Source: Thiotrichales bacterium (GTDB lineage: Bacteria > Pseudomonadota > Gammaproteobacteria > HK1). Taken from it: a stretch of 64,000 bases of DNA. The stretch lies in NCBI GenBank assembly GCA_026709935.1, contig JAPOSC010000018.1:55100-119099 (forward strand), given 5' to 3'. Made by a program: the position numbers and the translations under genes. Below the pieces are notes generated by a model. That model was not told the origin of the DNA. It saw only the letters and a program-made list of their open reading frames with translations, and made no database searches. Below, piece by piece: positions 43,839-51,702 of this stretch; within the stretch, counting starts at the first letter, position 1; every line of letters starts with the position of its first letter.

Positions 43839-44768
43839 ATGAACCATCTGTTGAAGTCCGCGGCCGTCGTTGCCGCGATGGGCTGCGGCTCGTTGTCCAT
43901 GGCCGCCGAACCGCTCGTCGACATCGACTGGATCAAGGCGCATTCCTGCGACGAAGGCGTCAGGGTGCTGGACATCCGCAACCCCATCGACGGCGGCTCC
44001 AGAACGATGTACCTGCAGGGACACATTCCGTGCGCGGTGTACACCGACTACCTGGCCGGCGGCTGGAGAACCATGGTCGACGGCGTGCCGGGCCAGTTGT
44101 CGAAACCGGAGGACCTCGCGGCGATGATCGGCACGCTCGGCATCGACAACGATACCCACGTCGTGATCTACCACCACGGCAAGAGCGCGGTGGACATGGG
44201 TAGCTCGACCCGCATGTACTGGACGTTCAAATTCCTCGGTCACGACAACGTGTCGATCCTGAACGGCGGGTACCTTGCCTACGCATCGGACACGGCCAAC
44301 ACGATCGAGAAGGGGAACAACAAGCCGGAAGCCCGGACCTTCACGCCGAATCTCCGCACCGAGCTGCGCGCCACCAAGGAGGACGTGAAGATGGCCATCG
44401 ACAACGAGGGCACCACGCTCGTCGACATGCGCCCCAACCACCAGTTCGTCGGCATCAACCGGCATCCGAAGTCGACGCGCAGCGGCACCATCCCGACCGC
44501 CCGGAGCCTGCCCGAAAGCTGGCTGACGGTGAACGGCGGCGGTGCGTTCCGAACGGTCGCGGAGCTCAGGCAACTCTACGCGCTCGCCGAGGTCGACCCG
44601 GAGTCGACGCAGATCGCGTTCTGCAACACTGGACACTGGGCGTCGCTCGGATGGTTCGTCAGCAGCGAGCTTCTGGGCAACGCGAACACGACGCTCTACG
44701 ACGGATCCATGGTGGAGTGGACCGCAGATGAGAGCATGCCGATGGTGCAGACCATCTCGCTCCAGTAG
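43839..44768 (+). CDS. Exported thiosulfate/3-mercaptopyruvate-type sulfurtransferase
   Basis: A 309-residue periplasmic two-domain rhodanese. The signal peptide runs to about residue 23 (cut after MAA). The N-terminal domain (LDIRNPIDGGSRTMYLQGHI) has no active cysteine. The C-terminal domain has the active loop CNTGHWAS with the catalytic cysteine near residue 268. The same motif occurs in sulfurtransferases near Sox-type genes. A GGGAAG site precedes the ATG. It should deliver or accept sulfane sulfur outside the cytoplasm, matching the exported carrier candidates upstream. Confidence 0.88.
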   Translation: MNHLLKSAAVVAAMGCGSLSMAAEPLVDIDWIKAHSCDEGVRVLDIRNPIDGGSRTMYLQGHIPCAVYTDYLAGGWRTMVDGVPGQLSKPEDLAAMIGTLGIDNDTHVVIYHHGKSAVDMGSSTRMYWTFKFLGHDNVSILNGGYLAYASDTANTIEKGNNKPEARTFTPNLRTELRATKEDVKMAIDNEGTTLVDMRPNHQFVGINRHPKSTRSGTIPTARSLPESWLTVNGGGAFRTVAELRQLYALAEVDPESTQIAFCNTGHWASLGWFVSSELLGNANTTLYDGSMVEWTADESMPMVQTISLQ

Positions 44769-45486
44769 TAGCACCGTCGGGGGCGGACTCCTACGCATCC
44801 TGGCCGTGGGGGCGCCAGCCGCTGCGGTTGTGTTCCTCTGCATCTTGGCTGCGGCGGCATCTTCAGCCGCCGCAGCCCCTTCGAAGGAGGTGCGGGCGCG
44901 GCTGCTCTGCCCCGCCGAGCTGCTGGTGGTCCGCGCCGACGCACGCAAGCACGACGAGATCGACTCCGGCACACCCCTGGCCCGTGGACTGCGAAACCGC
45001 ATTGCGTCCACGCTGGCCACTCTGCCCATCACGTGCCGTCGCTATGCGGCCGCCGTTTCGAAGCCTTTCGACGATGCACAGGGTTTCGTGGCTCGCATCA
45101 GACAGCTTCGGGGGTGGTTCGATGCGGGTGAGCGCAGACGATTCGCCGAGGAAATGGATGCACTCGTCATCCAGGCTCCGTTCGTAACCACCAGTTTTCT
45201 GCGCGATCGGAACGGGAACGAGGACGAGCGGGAGGCCGGGATCGTCTACCACCAACTCTGCCACGGGTGCCATGTCGCAACGACGCAGAACGCCGAGAAT
45301 CCGGCCGCGCCCCTCGATGACATGGTCCGAATCCTGTCCCGGGAGGAGTTTCTCGCCCGCATGCTGCTGGGGGTCCGGGGCACACCAGAGATTGGCCTGG
45401 CGAACCCGCTGACGCCATTCGAGATCGGCGCCATGACCCGCTTTCTTCTCTCCGACCGAATAGCCGGGGAGACATTCCTCCGTTAG
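44728..45486 (+). CDS. c-type cytochrome (single CHGCH haem site)
   Basis: About 252 residues from ATG 44728, with a signal peptide (GAPAAAVVFLCILAAAASS core) and one haem-binding C-x2-C-H motif (CHGCH) near residue 180. The rest has no strong domain signal apart from the conserved acidic stretch around the haem. The start is uncertain: GTG at 44806 is an alternative, and the ATG overlaps the sulfurtransferase 3' end by 41 bases. It could pass electrons from sulfur oxidation to a terminal oxidase. Confidence 0.65.
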   Translation: MRACRWCRPSRSSSSTVGGGLLRILAVGAPAAAVVFLCILAAAASSAAAAPSKEVRARLLCPAELLVVRADARKHDEIDSGTPLARGLRNRIASTLATLPITCRRYAAAVSKPFDDAQGFVARIRQLRGWFDAGERRRFAEEMDALVIQAPFVTTSFLRDRNGNEDEREAGIVYHQLCHGCHVATTQNAENPAAPLDDMVRILSREEFLARMLLGVRGTPEIGLANPLTPFEIGAMTRFLLSDRIAGETFLR

Positions 45487-45531
45487 CATGCCCGCAGTCA
45501 TCATCCGGACCGGAGCACGGAACGCCCCTCG

Positions 45532-46488
45532 ATGGAATACGGACTCGGCATTCCCACCCGCGGCCCCTTGGCCGACCCCGAGAGCATCGAAGCGATTGCG
45601 AGGCACGCCGAGGCGCTCGGCTTCTCGTGGCTTGCGGTCTCCGATCACCTCATCGTGCCGCGTGCGATCGATTCCCGCTATCCCTACAACGACAGCGGGG
45701 CGTTCCCGGGCTCGGCGTCCGGGGACTGCCTGGAGCAGTTCACTCTCCTCGCCTTCCTGGCCGCGGTCACCACCCGGGCGCGGCTGCTGACCTCGGTCAC
45801 CGTGGTTCCGCACCGGGGCGCCATCGAGACCGCGAAGTTCATCTCCACCATCGACAATCTCTCCGGCGGGCGCTTCACCTTCGGGGTCGGCACCGGCTGG
45901 ATGGAGGAGGAGTTCAAGGCCATCCAGGCCCCACCGTTCGCGGCCCGCGGCCGGGTCACCGACGAGATCATCGAAGCATGCCGCGTGCTGTGGAGAGATG
46001 ATGCGCCGGAGTACGACGGAGAGTTCTTCCGGTTCTCCGGCATCACGTTCCTGCCCAAGCCGGTACAGCGCCCCGGGGTGCCGATATGGGTCGGCGGCGA
46101 GAGCAACGCGGCGCTGCGGCGCACGGTCCGGCTCGGCGACACCTGGTTCCCGATCCACACCAACCCGCGCCATCCGCTCAACACCGCCGCCCGCTTCCGC
46201 GACGGCGTGCGCCGCCTGCACGAACTCGCCGAGCGGGGCGGCCGCGACCCGGACAGCATCGGCATCGCGGTATGGTCGAACTCCTTCGACGAGACCCGCC
46301 CGGCCCAGCGGGTCGGCGGCGAGCACCACCTGCTCACCGGCGGGTCGGATGCGCTCGTCGAGGACATCGGCACCCTGGCCGACATCGGCGTCGCGCAGGT
46401 GCTGCTCAATTTCCAGCGCACCGACCTGGAACGCTCGTTGGAAAGCATGCAGCGCTTCGCCGACGACGTGATGCCGAAGGTGGCGTAG
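45532..46488 (+). CDS. LLM-class F420-dependent oxidoreductase
   Basis: A 318-residue luciferase-like TIM-barrel enzyme of the F420-dependent group. LGIPTRGPLADPESI at the start, LAVSDHLIVPR, LTSVTVVPHRGAIETAKFISTIDNLSGGR and GVGTGWMEEEF are family hallmarks, followed by PVQRPGVPIWVGGESNAALRR. In this family hydride comes from reduced F420, though some members use FMN. Its presence with cofC in the window supports F420 use. The substrate is unknown. It stands 45 bases after the cytochrome gene. Confidence 0.85.
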   Translation: MEYGLGIPTRGPLADPESIEAIARHAEALGFSWLAVSDHLIVPRAIDSRYPYNDSGAFPGSASGDCLEQFTLLAFLAAVTTRARLLTSVTVVPHRGAIETAKFISTIDNLSGGRFTFGVGTGWMEEEFKAIQAPPFAARGRVTDEIIEACRVLWRDDAPEYDGEFFRFSGITFLPKPVQRPGVPIWVGGESNAALRRTVRLGDTWFPIHTNPRHPLNTAARFRDGVRRLHELAERGGRDPDSIGIAVWSNSFDETRPAQRVGGEHHLLTGGSDALVEDIGTLADIGVAQVLLNFQRTDLERSLESMQRFADDVMPKVA

Positions 46489-46700
46489 CCGGGCATCTGC
46501 GCTCACCAGAACCGCGGCCGGGCACTCGACCACGGATTGCGTGCGGACTCGCGACGGGCACCATGATCGACACTCTCGCGTCGAGAGTCCTTTCGCCCAC
46601 CCGGCCGGGCTTCGACAGAAGCGCGGAGCCGACGCCGATAGTGACGTCGCGGTACAGCTTCCGGAACTGGCACAGCGCCAGGGAGTGACGAAGGAGTAAC

Positions 46701-47753
46701 GTGGTCATGAGCGAACGGCCGAGGATCGATCTCTACAGCGACACCCAGACCCGCCCCTCGCGGGCGATGCGGGACGCCATGGCGAACGCCGAGGTCGGCG
46801 ACGAGCAGCGCAACGAAGACCCGACGGTGCGCACCCTCTGCGCCATGGTCGCGGAGCTGCTGGGCAAGGACGCGGCGCTGTTCCTTCCCTCGGGCACCAT
46901 GTGCAACGAGATCGCCTACCGCACCCACACGCAGCCCGGCGACGAGATCATCCTGCACGAGACGAGCCACGCTCTGCACTTCGAAGGCGGCGGGCCGGCC
47001 GCGCTCTCGGGAGTGATGTTGCGCACCCTGCCCGGCGAGCGTGGGATGTTCACCGCTGGCCAGGTGCGCGGGGCGATCCGCGACCACGGCCCGCACTTCC
47101 AGCGCTCGCGCCTGGTCTCGGTCGAGAACACCACCAATCTGGGCGGCGGCGCGGTGTGGAGCGTCGACGACCTGGACGAAATTGCCGGCGTCGCCCACGA
47201 GCACGGACTCTCCACCCACATGGACGGGGCGCGGTTGATGAACGCGGTGGTGGCCTCCGGAGTGCCGGCGTCGGCCTTCGCCCGCGACTGGGACTCGGTG
47301 TGGATCGACATGAGCAAGGGACTCGGGGCGCCGGTCGGCGGCGTGCTCGCGGGCTCCCACGCATTCATCGCCGAGGCGCTCCGGCACAAGCACCAGTTCG
47401 GCGGCGCGATGCGCCAGGCCGGCATCATCGCCGCCGCCGGCGTGTACGCGCTGAAGCACAACGTCGAACGGCTCGCTGAGGACCACGACAACGCAAGGCG
47501 ATTCGCGCGGCTCATCGCGCCGATCGACGGTATCGGGATCGACCCCGACGCCGTCGAGACCAACATGATCTACTTCGATGTGGCCGGCACCGGCCTCACC
47601 GCACCGCAGGTCTCGGAACGGCTGCTGGAACACGGGGTACGCATCGGCCCGATGGACGAGCACCAGATGCGGGCGGTGACCCATCTCGATGTCGACAGCC
47701 GGAGCGTGGAGGATGCAGCCAGAGCACTACGGACTGTGGCGGGACAGGGTTGA
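46701..47753 (+). CDS. Low-specificity L-threonine aldolase
   Basis: A 350-residue PLP enzyme (fold type I) that splits threonine to glycine and acetaldehyde. Features: RIDLYSDTQTRPSRAMRDAM at the start, GDEQRNEDPTV, the LFLPSGTMCNE loop, HMDGARLMNAVV with the PLP-binding aspartate, and MSKGLGAPVGGVLAGS with the PLP lysine near residue 205. AAGGAG precedes a GTG at 46701; an ATG two codons later is an equal alternative. Confidence 0.92.
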   Translation: MVMSERPRIDLYSDTQTRPSRAMRDAMANAEVGDEQRNEDPTVRTLCAMVAELLGKDAALFLPSGTMCNEIAYRTHTQPGDEIILHETSHALHFEGGGPAALSGVMLRTLPGERGMFTAGQVRGAIRDHGPHFQRSRLVSVENTTNLGGGAVWSVDDLDEIAGVAHEHGLSTHMDGARLMNAVVASGVPASAFARDWDSVWIDMSKGLGAPVGGVLAGSHAFIAEALRHKHQFGGAMRQAGIIAAAGVYALKHNVERLAEDHDNARRFARLIAPIDGIGIDPDAVETNMIYFDVAGTGLTAPQVSERLLEHGVRIGPMDEHQMRAVTHLDVDSRSVEDAARALRTVAGQG

Positions 47754-47996
47754 CCCGCTGCTTGTCACTAGTCCGCAGGCTTACGGTGGGCACATTCGAG
47801 GCGACAGCTCATCAAATGACGCAGCCTTGGCGGGCTCTGCACCGGATCGAACGAGCCATGATCACGACATCGCAGCGCGGCGCCTTGCGGATTGCAAGAC
47901 GCCCCTTCGGCATTCCGAGATCCTCCCATTGCTGACACCGCCGGCGGTCAGCTCCGCATCACCGGATCCGGCCCCGGTCCATCAGTTCGAGAGGGA

Positions 47997-48653
47997 TCAG
48001 CCGCCACTCACCCCTCCTCCGTTATCGACCTCATTGCTCGGTTGGGGTTCGGCCGTGGGAGCTGGATCCTCGGGATCGGGCGGGTTGTGGAAATCCAGTG
48101 GCACACTCGGGTCTCGGATGGTCCCCGTTGCTGCCGCATAGTCCGGCAATCGGGGCATGTAGCCCCCGAATTCCCAGTCCACGCCGTCCGTGGATATCTC
48201 CATGTCCGTCAACTGCAGTTGAAAGATTTCGGGGAACACCTCGACCGTGTCATCCGTAAGAGTCTGCACGGTAATCCTCTTCTCCCGCTCGCCGACGTCG
48301 AATTGAATGGTGCCTTGCGACGCGGTGTAATCGCTCCCGGCCGTCGCGGTCGCATCCTCGGTTTCGTACCGCCAGCGCACCGCGAACGCGAGCTTCTCGG
48401 GAACCCGGACCGTGAAGACCGCCGGCTCCCCTTCGAAGACCTGCACGTGGTAATCCATTTGGAACCCATCGTGCGAGAACGACCAGGCCATCGCCTCCGA
48501 GACGCCGCCAAGGGCCGTCCCGACCGAAACCGCCAAGGCCGCCAGAACGGTCCTTTCCGCTCCGAACAACGTTCGATCCGTCGTCATCCTGTTCCCTCCG
48601 ATTCGCAGGCGTCGCGCAAACAGTCCACTGCTGCCAAGGGTCGAGTGCTTCAT
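47997..48653 (-). CDS. Exported Calx-beta domain protein
   Basis: A 218-residue secreted protein. After a signal segment (residues ~33-55: TVLAALAVSVGTALGGVSEA) comes one Calx-beta domain with RYETEDATATAGSDYTASQG and then FDVGEREKRITVQTLTDD. These beta-sandwich domains bind calcium. The tail is Pro/Glu-rich with a Gly-rich end. Two starts both have good ribosome sites: ATG 48653 (GGAGG) and ATG 48587 (GGAGGGAACAGG); the second places the signal peptide at the true N-terminus. A cell-surface or matrix role is possible. Confidence 0.75.
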   Translation of the reverse strand: MKHSTLGSSGLFARRLRIGGNRMTTDRTLFGAERTVLAALAVSVGTALGGVSEAMAWSFSHDGFQMDYHVQVFEGEPAVFTVRVPEKLAFAVRWRYETEDATATAGSDYTASQGTIQFDVGEREKRITVQTLTDDTVEVFPEIFQLQLTDMEISTDGVDWEFGGYMPRLPDYAAATGTIRDPSVPLDFHNPPDPEDPAPTAEPQPSNEVDNGGGVSGG

Positions 48654-48837
48654 GGTGCATCCTCCGTCTTGAGTGCGACTTCTGTCCCGAACCATGGACG
48701 GTGCGCACGGTAGCGCCGGCGCAGCGCGGAGGTCCAAGATCGAATCCTCATGGACCGGATAGGAATTTCCTATACACCGGGCGGTGCCGCGGGGCCGCCG
48801 CGCCGCCCGCGACCCGATACGCCCGGCCCTCGGAGAT

Positions 48838-51036
48838 TCAGACCATCTCCTGCGGGTCGACATCGATGGACCATCGGACCTTGCGCGCCGACGGCAGGGA
48901 CTCCAGCGCCGCGATCCACTGCGGAAGGAACCGCTGGAGCGCCGCTCGCGACGTAGCGTCGACCAGCAACTGGGCGCGATAGCGGCCGGCGCGGCGTTCC
49001 ATCGGTGAGGGCACCGGACCCAGCACCGACACGCCGGGGTGGGGGTGGGCGCTCGCGCAAGCCTCGGCGTCGCGCAGGAACGACTGCGGGGCGTCACGCT
49101 GTAGTGCTTCGGCCCGCACCAGAGCGAGACTCGCGAAGGGCGGCAGGCGGGCACCGTGGCGTTCTGTCAGGGCCTCCGCGCAGAACTTCCGGTAGCCCTC
49201 CTGCACCAGCACCCGGAGCAGGGGGTGCTTGGGGTGGTGGGTCTGAAGGAGAACCCGGCCGGTGCGGTCGCCACGCCCGGCGCGGCCGGCGACCTGGAGC
49301 AGCAACTGGGCCATCCGCTCCGTGGCCCGGAAGTCGATGCCGAACAGCCCGGCGTCGGCGTCGAGAATCGCCACCAGGGTGACGTTCGGGAAGTGATGCC
49401 CCTTTGCGAGCATCTGGGTGCCGACCACTGCATCCACCTCGCCGGCGTGCACGCGGTCGAGCAACGCCTCCAGCGATCCGCGCCGGCGCGTCGCGTCGCG
49501 GTCCATCCGGGCCACCCGAAGTCCGGTGATTCTCTTCTCCAGCGCGCTCGCGACCCGCTCGGTGCCGAGCCCCAGACGGCGCACGTTCTTCGAGCCGCAC
49601 GCGGGACACTCGCTGACGATCGGGCGCTCCGCGGCGCAGTGATGGCAGCGCATCCGCCCCTCCTCCCGGTGGAGCACGAGGTGCGCATCGCATCGGTCGC
49701 AGTCCGCGATCCAGCCGCAGGCATGGCACATGAGCCGGGGCGCATAGCCGCGCCGGTTGATGAACAGGAGCGCCTGCTCGGAGCGGGCCTTCGTCTGCTC
49801 CAGCGCCTCGACCAGCACATCGCACAGACCGCTGTCGAAGGGTCGTGCCCGCAGGTCGATGACATCGATGCGCGGCGGGGCGGCGCCGCCCGCACGGTGC
49901 GGGAGGTCGAGCCGGTGATAGCGCCCGCGCCGCACATTCTCGATGGCCTCCAGCGACGGGGTGGCGCTGCCGAGCACGACCGGAGCGCCGGCATCCCGGG
50001 CGCGAACCACCGCGAGGTCACGGGCGGAGTAGCGGAACCCGTCCTGCTGCTTGAACGAGAGATCGTGCTCCTCGTCGACAATGAAGAGGCCCGGCCGTGC
50101 GAGCGGCACAAACACCGCGGAGCGAGTACCCACTAACACATCCGCGGTGCCGTCGCGCGCCTGAGTCCAGGACGAAAGCCGCTCGCCATCGGACAGCCCG
50201 GAGTGCAGCGCCACCACCCGGCAGGAGAGCCGCGCGTTGAAGCGGGCGAGGAGCTGCGGGGTAAGTCCAATCTCGGGAATGAGCACGAGCGCCTGGCGTC
50301 CGCGCGCGACCGTCGTCGCGATCAGCCGCAGGTAGACCTCCGTCTTGCCGCTGCCGGTGACGCCGTCGAGCACGAAGGGGCGGAACTCCCCGAGACATGC
50401 CTCCACCGCCTCCACCGCGCGGCTCTGCGCGGGGTTGAGGATCGGGCGATCGGAGGGGAGGGGTGGATCGGGCCGGTCGGAGACCGGCTGCGCCCAGTCC
50501 TTCGCGATCAGGGCCCGCATCGGCCGGCGCCAGCCGCGGTGCTCGGCCGCGAGCTCCGCTTCCGAGATGCTCCCGGCGCCGACCATGACACCGAGCAGAT
50601 GGCGCTGGACCGGCGCACCACCCAACCCCTCGGCCAGTGCTTGCGCGCCGGCGGCGGTCGCCGCGTACCGCACCGTCCGTTCGGCCTTCGGCGCCCGCCC
50701 GAGCCGCAGCAGCTTCGGCAGCGTTCCGACGACGACCTCGCCGACGGGATGATGGAAGTATCCGCTCGCCCAGAGGAGCAGCTTGAGCATCGCCGGGTCG
50801 AGCAGCGGCTCCGGATCGACAACTTCGCGCACGCGCTTGAGACGCCGTGCTTCGACCGCGCTCGCACGAGCGATACCGACCACGACCCCGACGGCGGAGG
50901 TGCGGCCGAACGGCACCCGGACCCGGGTGCCAGGGCGCACCGGCGGTGCTGATCCCGGGCGCGGAGGCAGGTAGTCGAACGGGTGCCGAACCGGCACCGG
51001 CAGCGCGACCTGGAGAATCGGCTCGGACCCCGTCAT
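48838..51036 (-). CDS. priA: Primosomal replication restart helicase PriA
   Basis: A 732-residue PriA, which loads the replisome at stalled forks. The DNA-binding N-terminus (VALPVPVRHPFDYLPP) is followed by the helicase core: Walker A GVTGSGKTEVYL near residue 223, DEEHD near residue 320, and the GSATPSLEA motif. The zinc-binding segment has the eight family cysteines in a pattern of CHACGW, CDRCDAH, CHHC, CPACGS. QVAGRAGRGDRTG is motif VI. Start ATG at 51036 fits the family; a frame exists upstream but is not needed. A single-copy core gene, supporting a bacterial chromosome. Confidence 0.95.
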   Translation of the reverse strand: MTGSEPILQVALPVPVRHPFDYLPPRPGSAPPVRPGTRVRVPFGRTSAVGVVVGIARASAVEARRLKRVREVVDPEPLLDPAMLKLLLWASGYFHHPVGEVVVGTLPKLLRLGRAPKAERTVRYAATAAGAQALAEGLGGAPVQRHLLGVMVGAGSISEAELAAEHRGWRRPMRALIAKDWAQPVSDRPDPPLPSDRPILNPAQSRAVEAVEACLGEFRPFVLDGVTGSGKTEVYLRLIATTVARGRQALVLIPEIGLTPQLLARFNARLSCRVVALHSGLSDGERLSSWTQARDGTADVLVGTRSAVFVPLARPGLFIVDEEHDLSFKQQDGFRYSARDLAVVRARDAGAPVVLGSATPSLEAIENVRRGRYHRLDLPHRAGGAAPPRIDVIDLRARPFDSGLCDVLVEALEQTKARSEQALLFINRRGYAPRLMCHACGWIADCDRCDAHLVLHREEGRMRCHHCAAERPIVSECPACGSKNVRRLGLGTERVASALEKRITGLRVARMDRDATRRRGSLEALLDRVHAGEVDAVVGTQMLAKGHHFPNVTLVAILDADAGLFGIDFRATERMAQLLLQVAGRAGRGDRTGRVLLQTHHPKHPLLRVLVQEGYRKFCAEALTERHGARLPPFASLALVRAEALQRDAPQSFLRDAEACASAHPHPGVSVLGPVPSPMERRAGRYRAQLLVDATSRAALQRFLPQWIAALESLPSARKVRWSIDVDPQEMV

Positions 51037-51055
51037 CGCGCGGTGGCGTCTGCGC

Positions 51056-51658
51056 TCACGCCGCCGCTTCGACCAGGGCGACGACCTCCGCCAACTTTGC
51101 CCGCCGCATCGGCCGCCCGTCCACGGGGCTGAGCGGGGTGCGACGGCGCGCCCGCGCCGAGAACACCACCAGCTCCACCTGCGCTTCGCCGGCGAGGAAG
51201 CGGAAGGCGGGAAGGCGCTCGTGACCGTCGGCCTGAAACCGCACGCGTGCCTCGCCCTGATCATGGGGGATGCCGCGATCGAGCAGGAACAGGGCGACTT
51301 CCTCCGGCGGGTCGGAGAACAGATGCAGACAGATCTCGCTGTGCCGGTCGGCCGTTCCGCTCAGCACCGAACCCACGAGCCGAGGGCCGAAGTCATCGAG
51401 CAACCGCATCGCTTCGAGTGCGTGCCGGCGCAGCGAAACGACGTGTCGCGAGTGTTCTTCGGCCCCGAACAACCGCTGGTATGCCTCGCGTTCGCGCTCG
51501 ATCTCGTCATTGCGCGGGAGATCACGCGCATCGCCCAGGCCGAGACGCGCCGCCGCCTTGCGCTTCGCGAGCTGGTAGTCGCGAATACCGTTCTCGACCA
51601 TCAGCTTCGCCGCCTCGTGGGCGATCTGTTGCCGCACCTGTATCTGCTTCACATTCAC
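51056..51658 (-). CDS. Conserved nucleotidyltransferase-like protein
   Basis: A 200-residue protein of a family common next to cell-wall and replication genes in Pseudomonadota. The core contains GPRLVGSVLSGTADRHSEICLHLF, a Pol-beta-like nucleotidyltransferase pattern, and SPVDGRPMRRA near the C-terminus. The N-terminus has a helical segment with IAHEAAKLMVENGIRDYQLAKRKAAARLG. No exact function is known to me. It lies 20 bases upstream of priA and probably shares its transcript. Confidence 0.75.
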   Translation of the reverse strand: MNVKQIQVRQQIAHEAAKLMVENGIRDYQLAKRKAAARLGLGDARDLPRNDEIEREREAYQRLFGAEEHSRHVVSLRRHALEAMRLLDDFGPRLVGSVLSGTADRHSEICLHLFSDPPEEVALFLLDRGIPHDQGEARVRFQADGHERLPAFRFLAGEAQVELVVFSARARRRTPLSPVDGRPMRRAKLAEVVALVEAAA

Positions 51659-51702
51659 GACCCGGATGCCTCATTGCCCGATGTCGCCGCGGCGCGCAGC
51701 GC

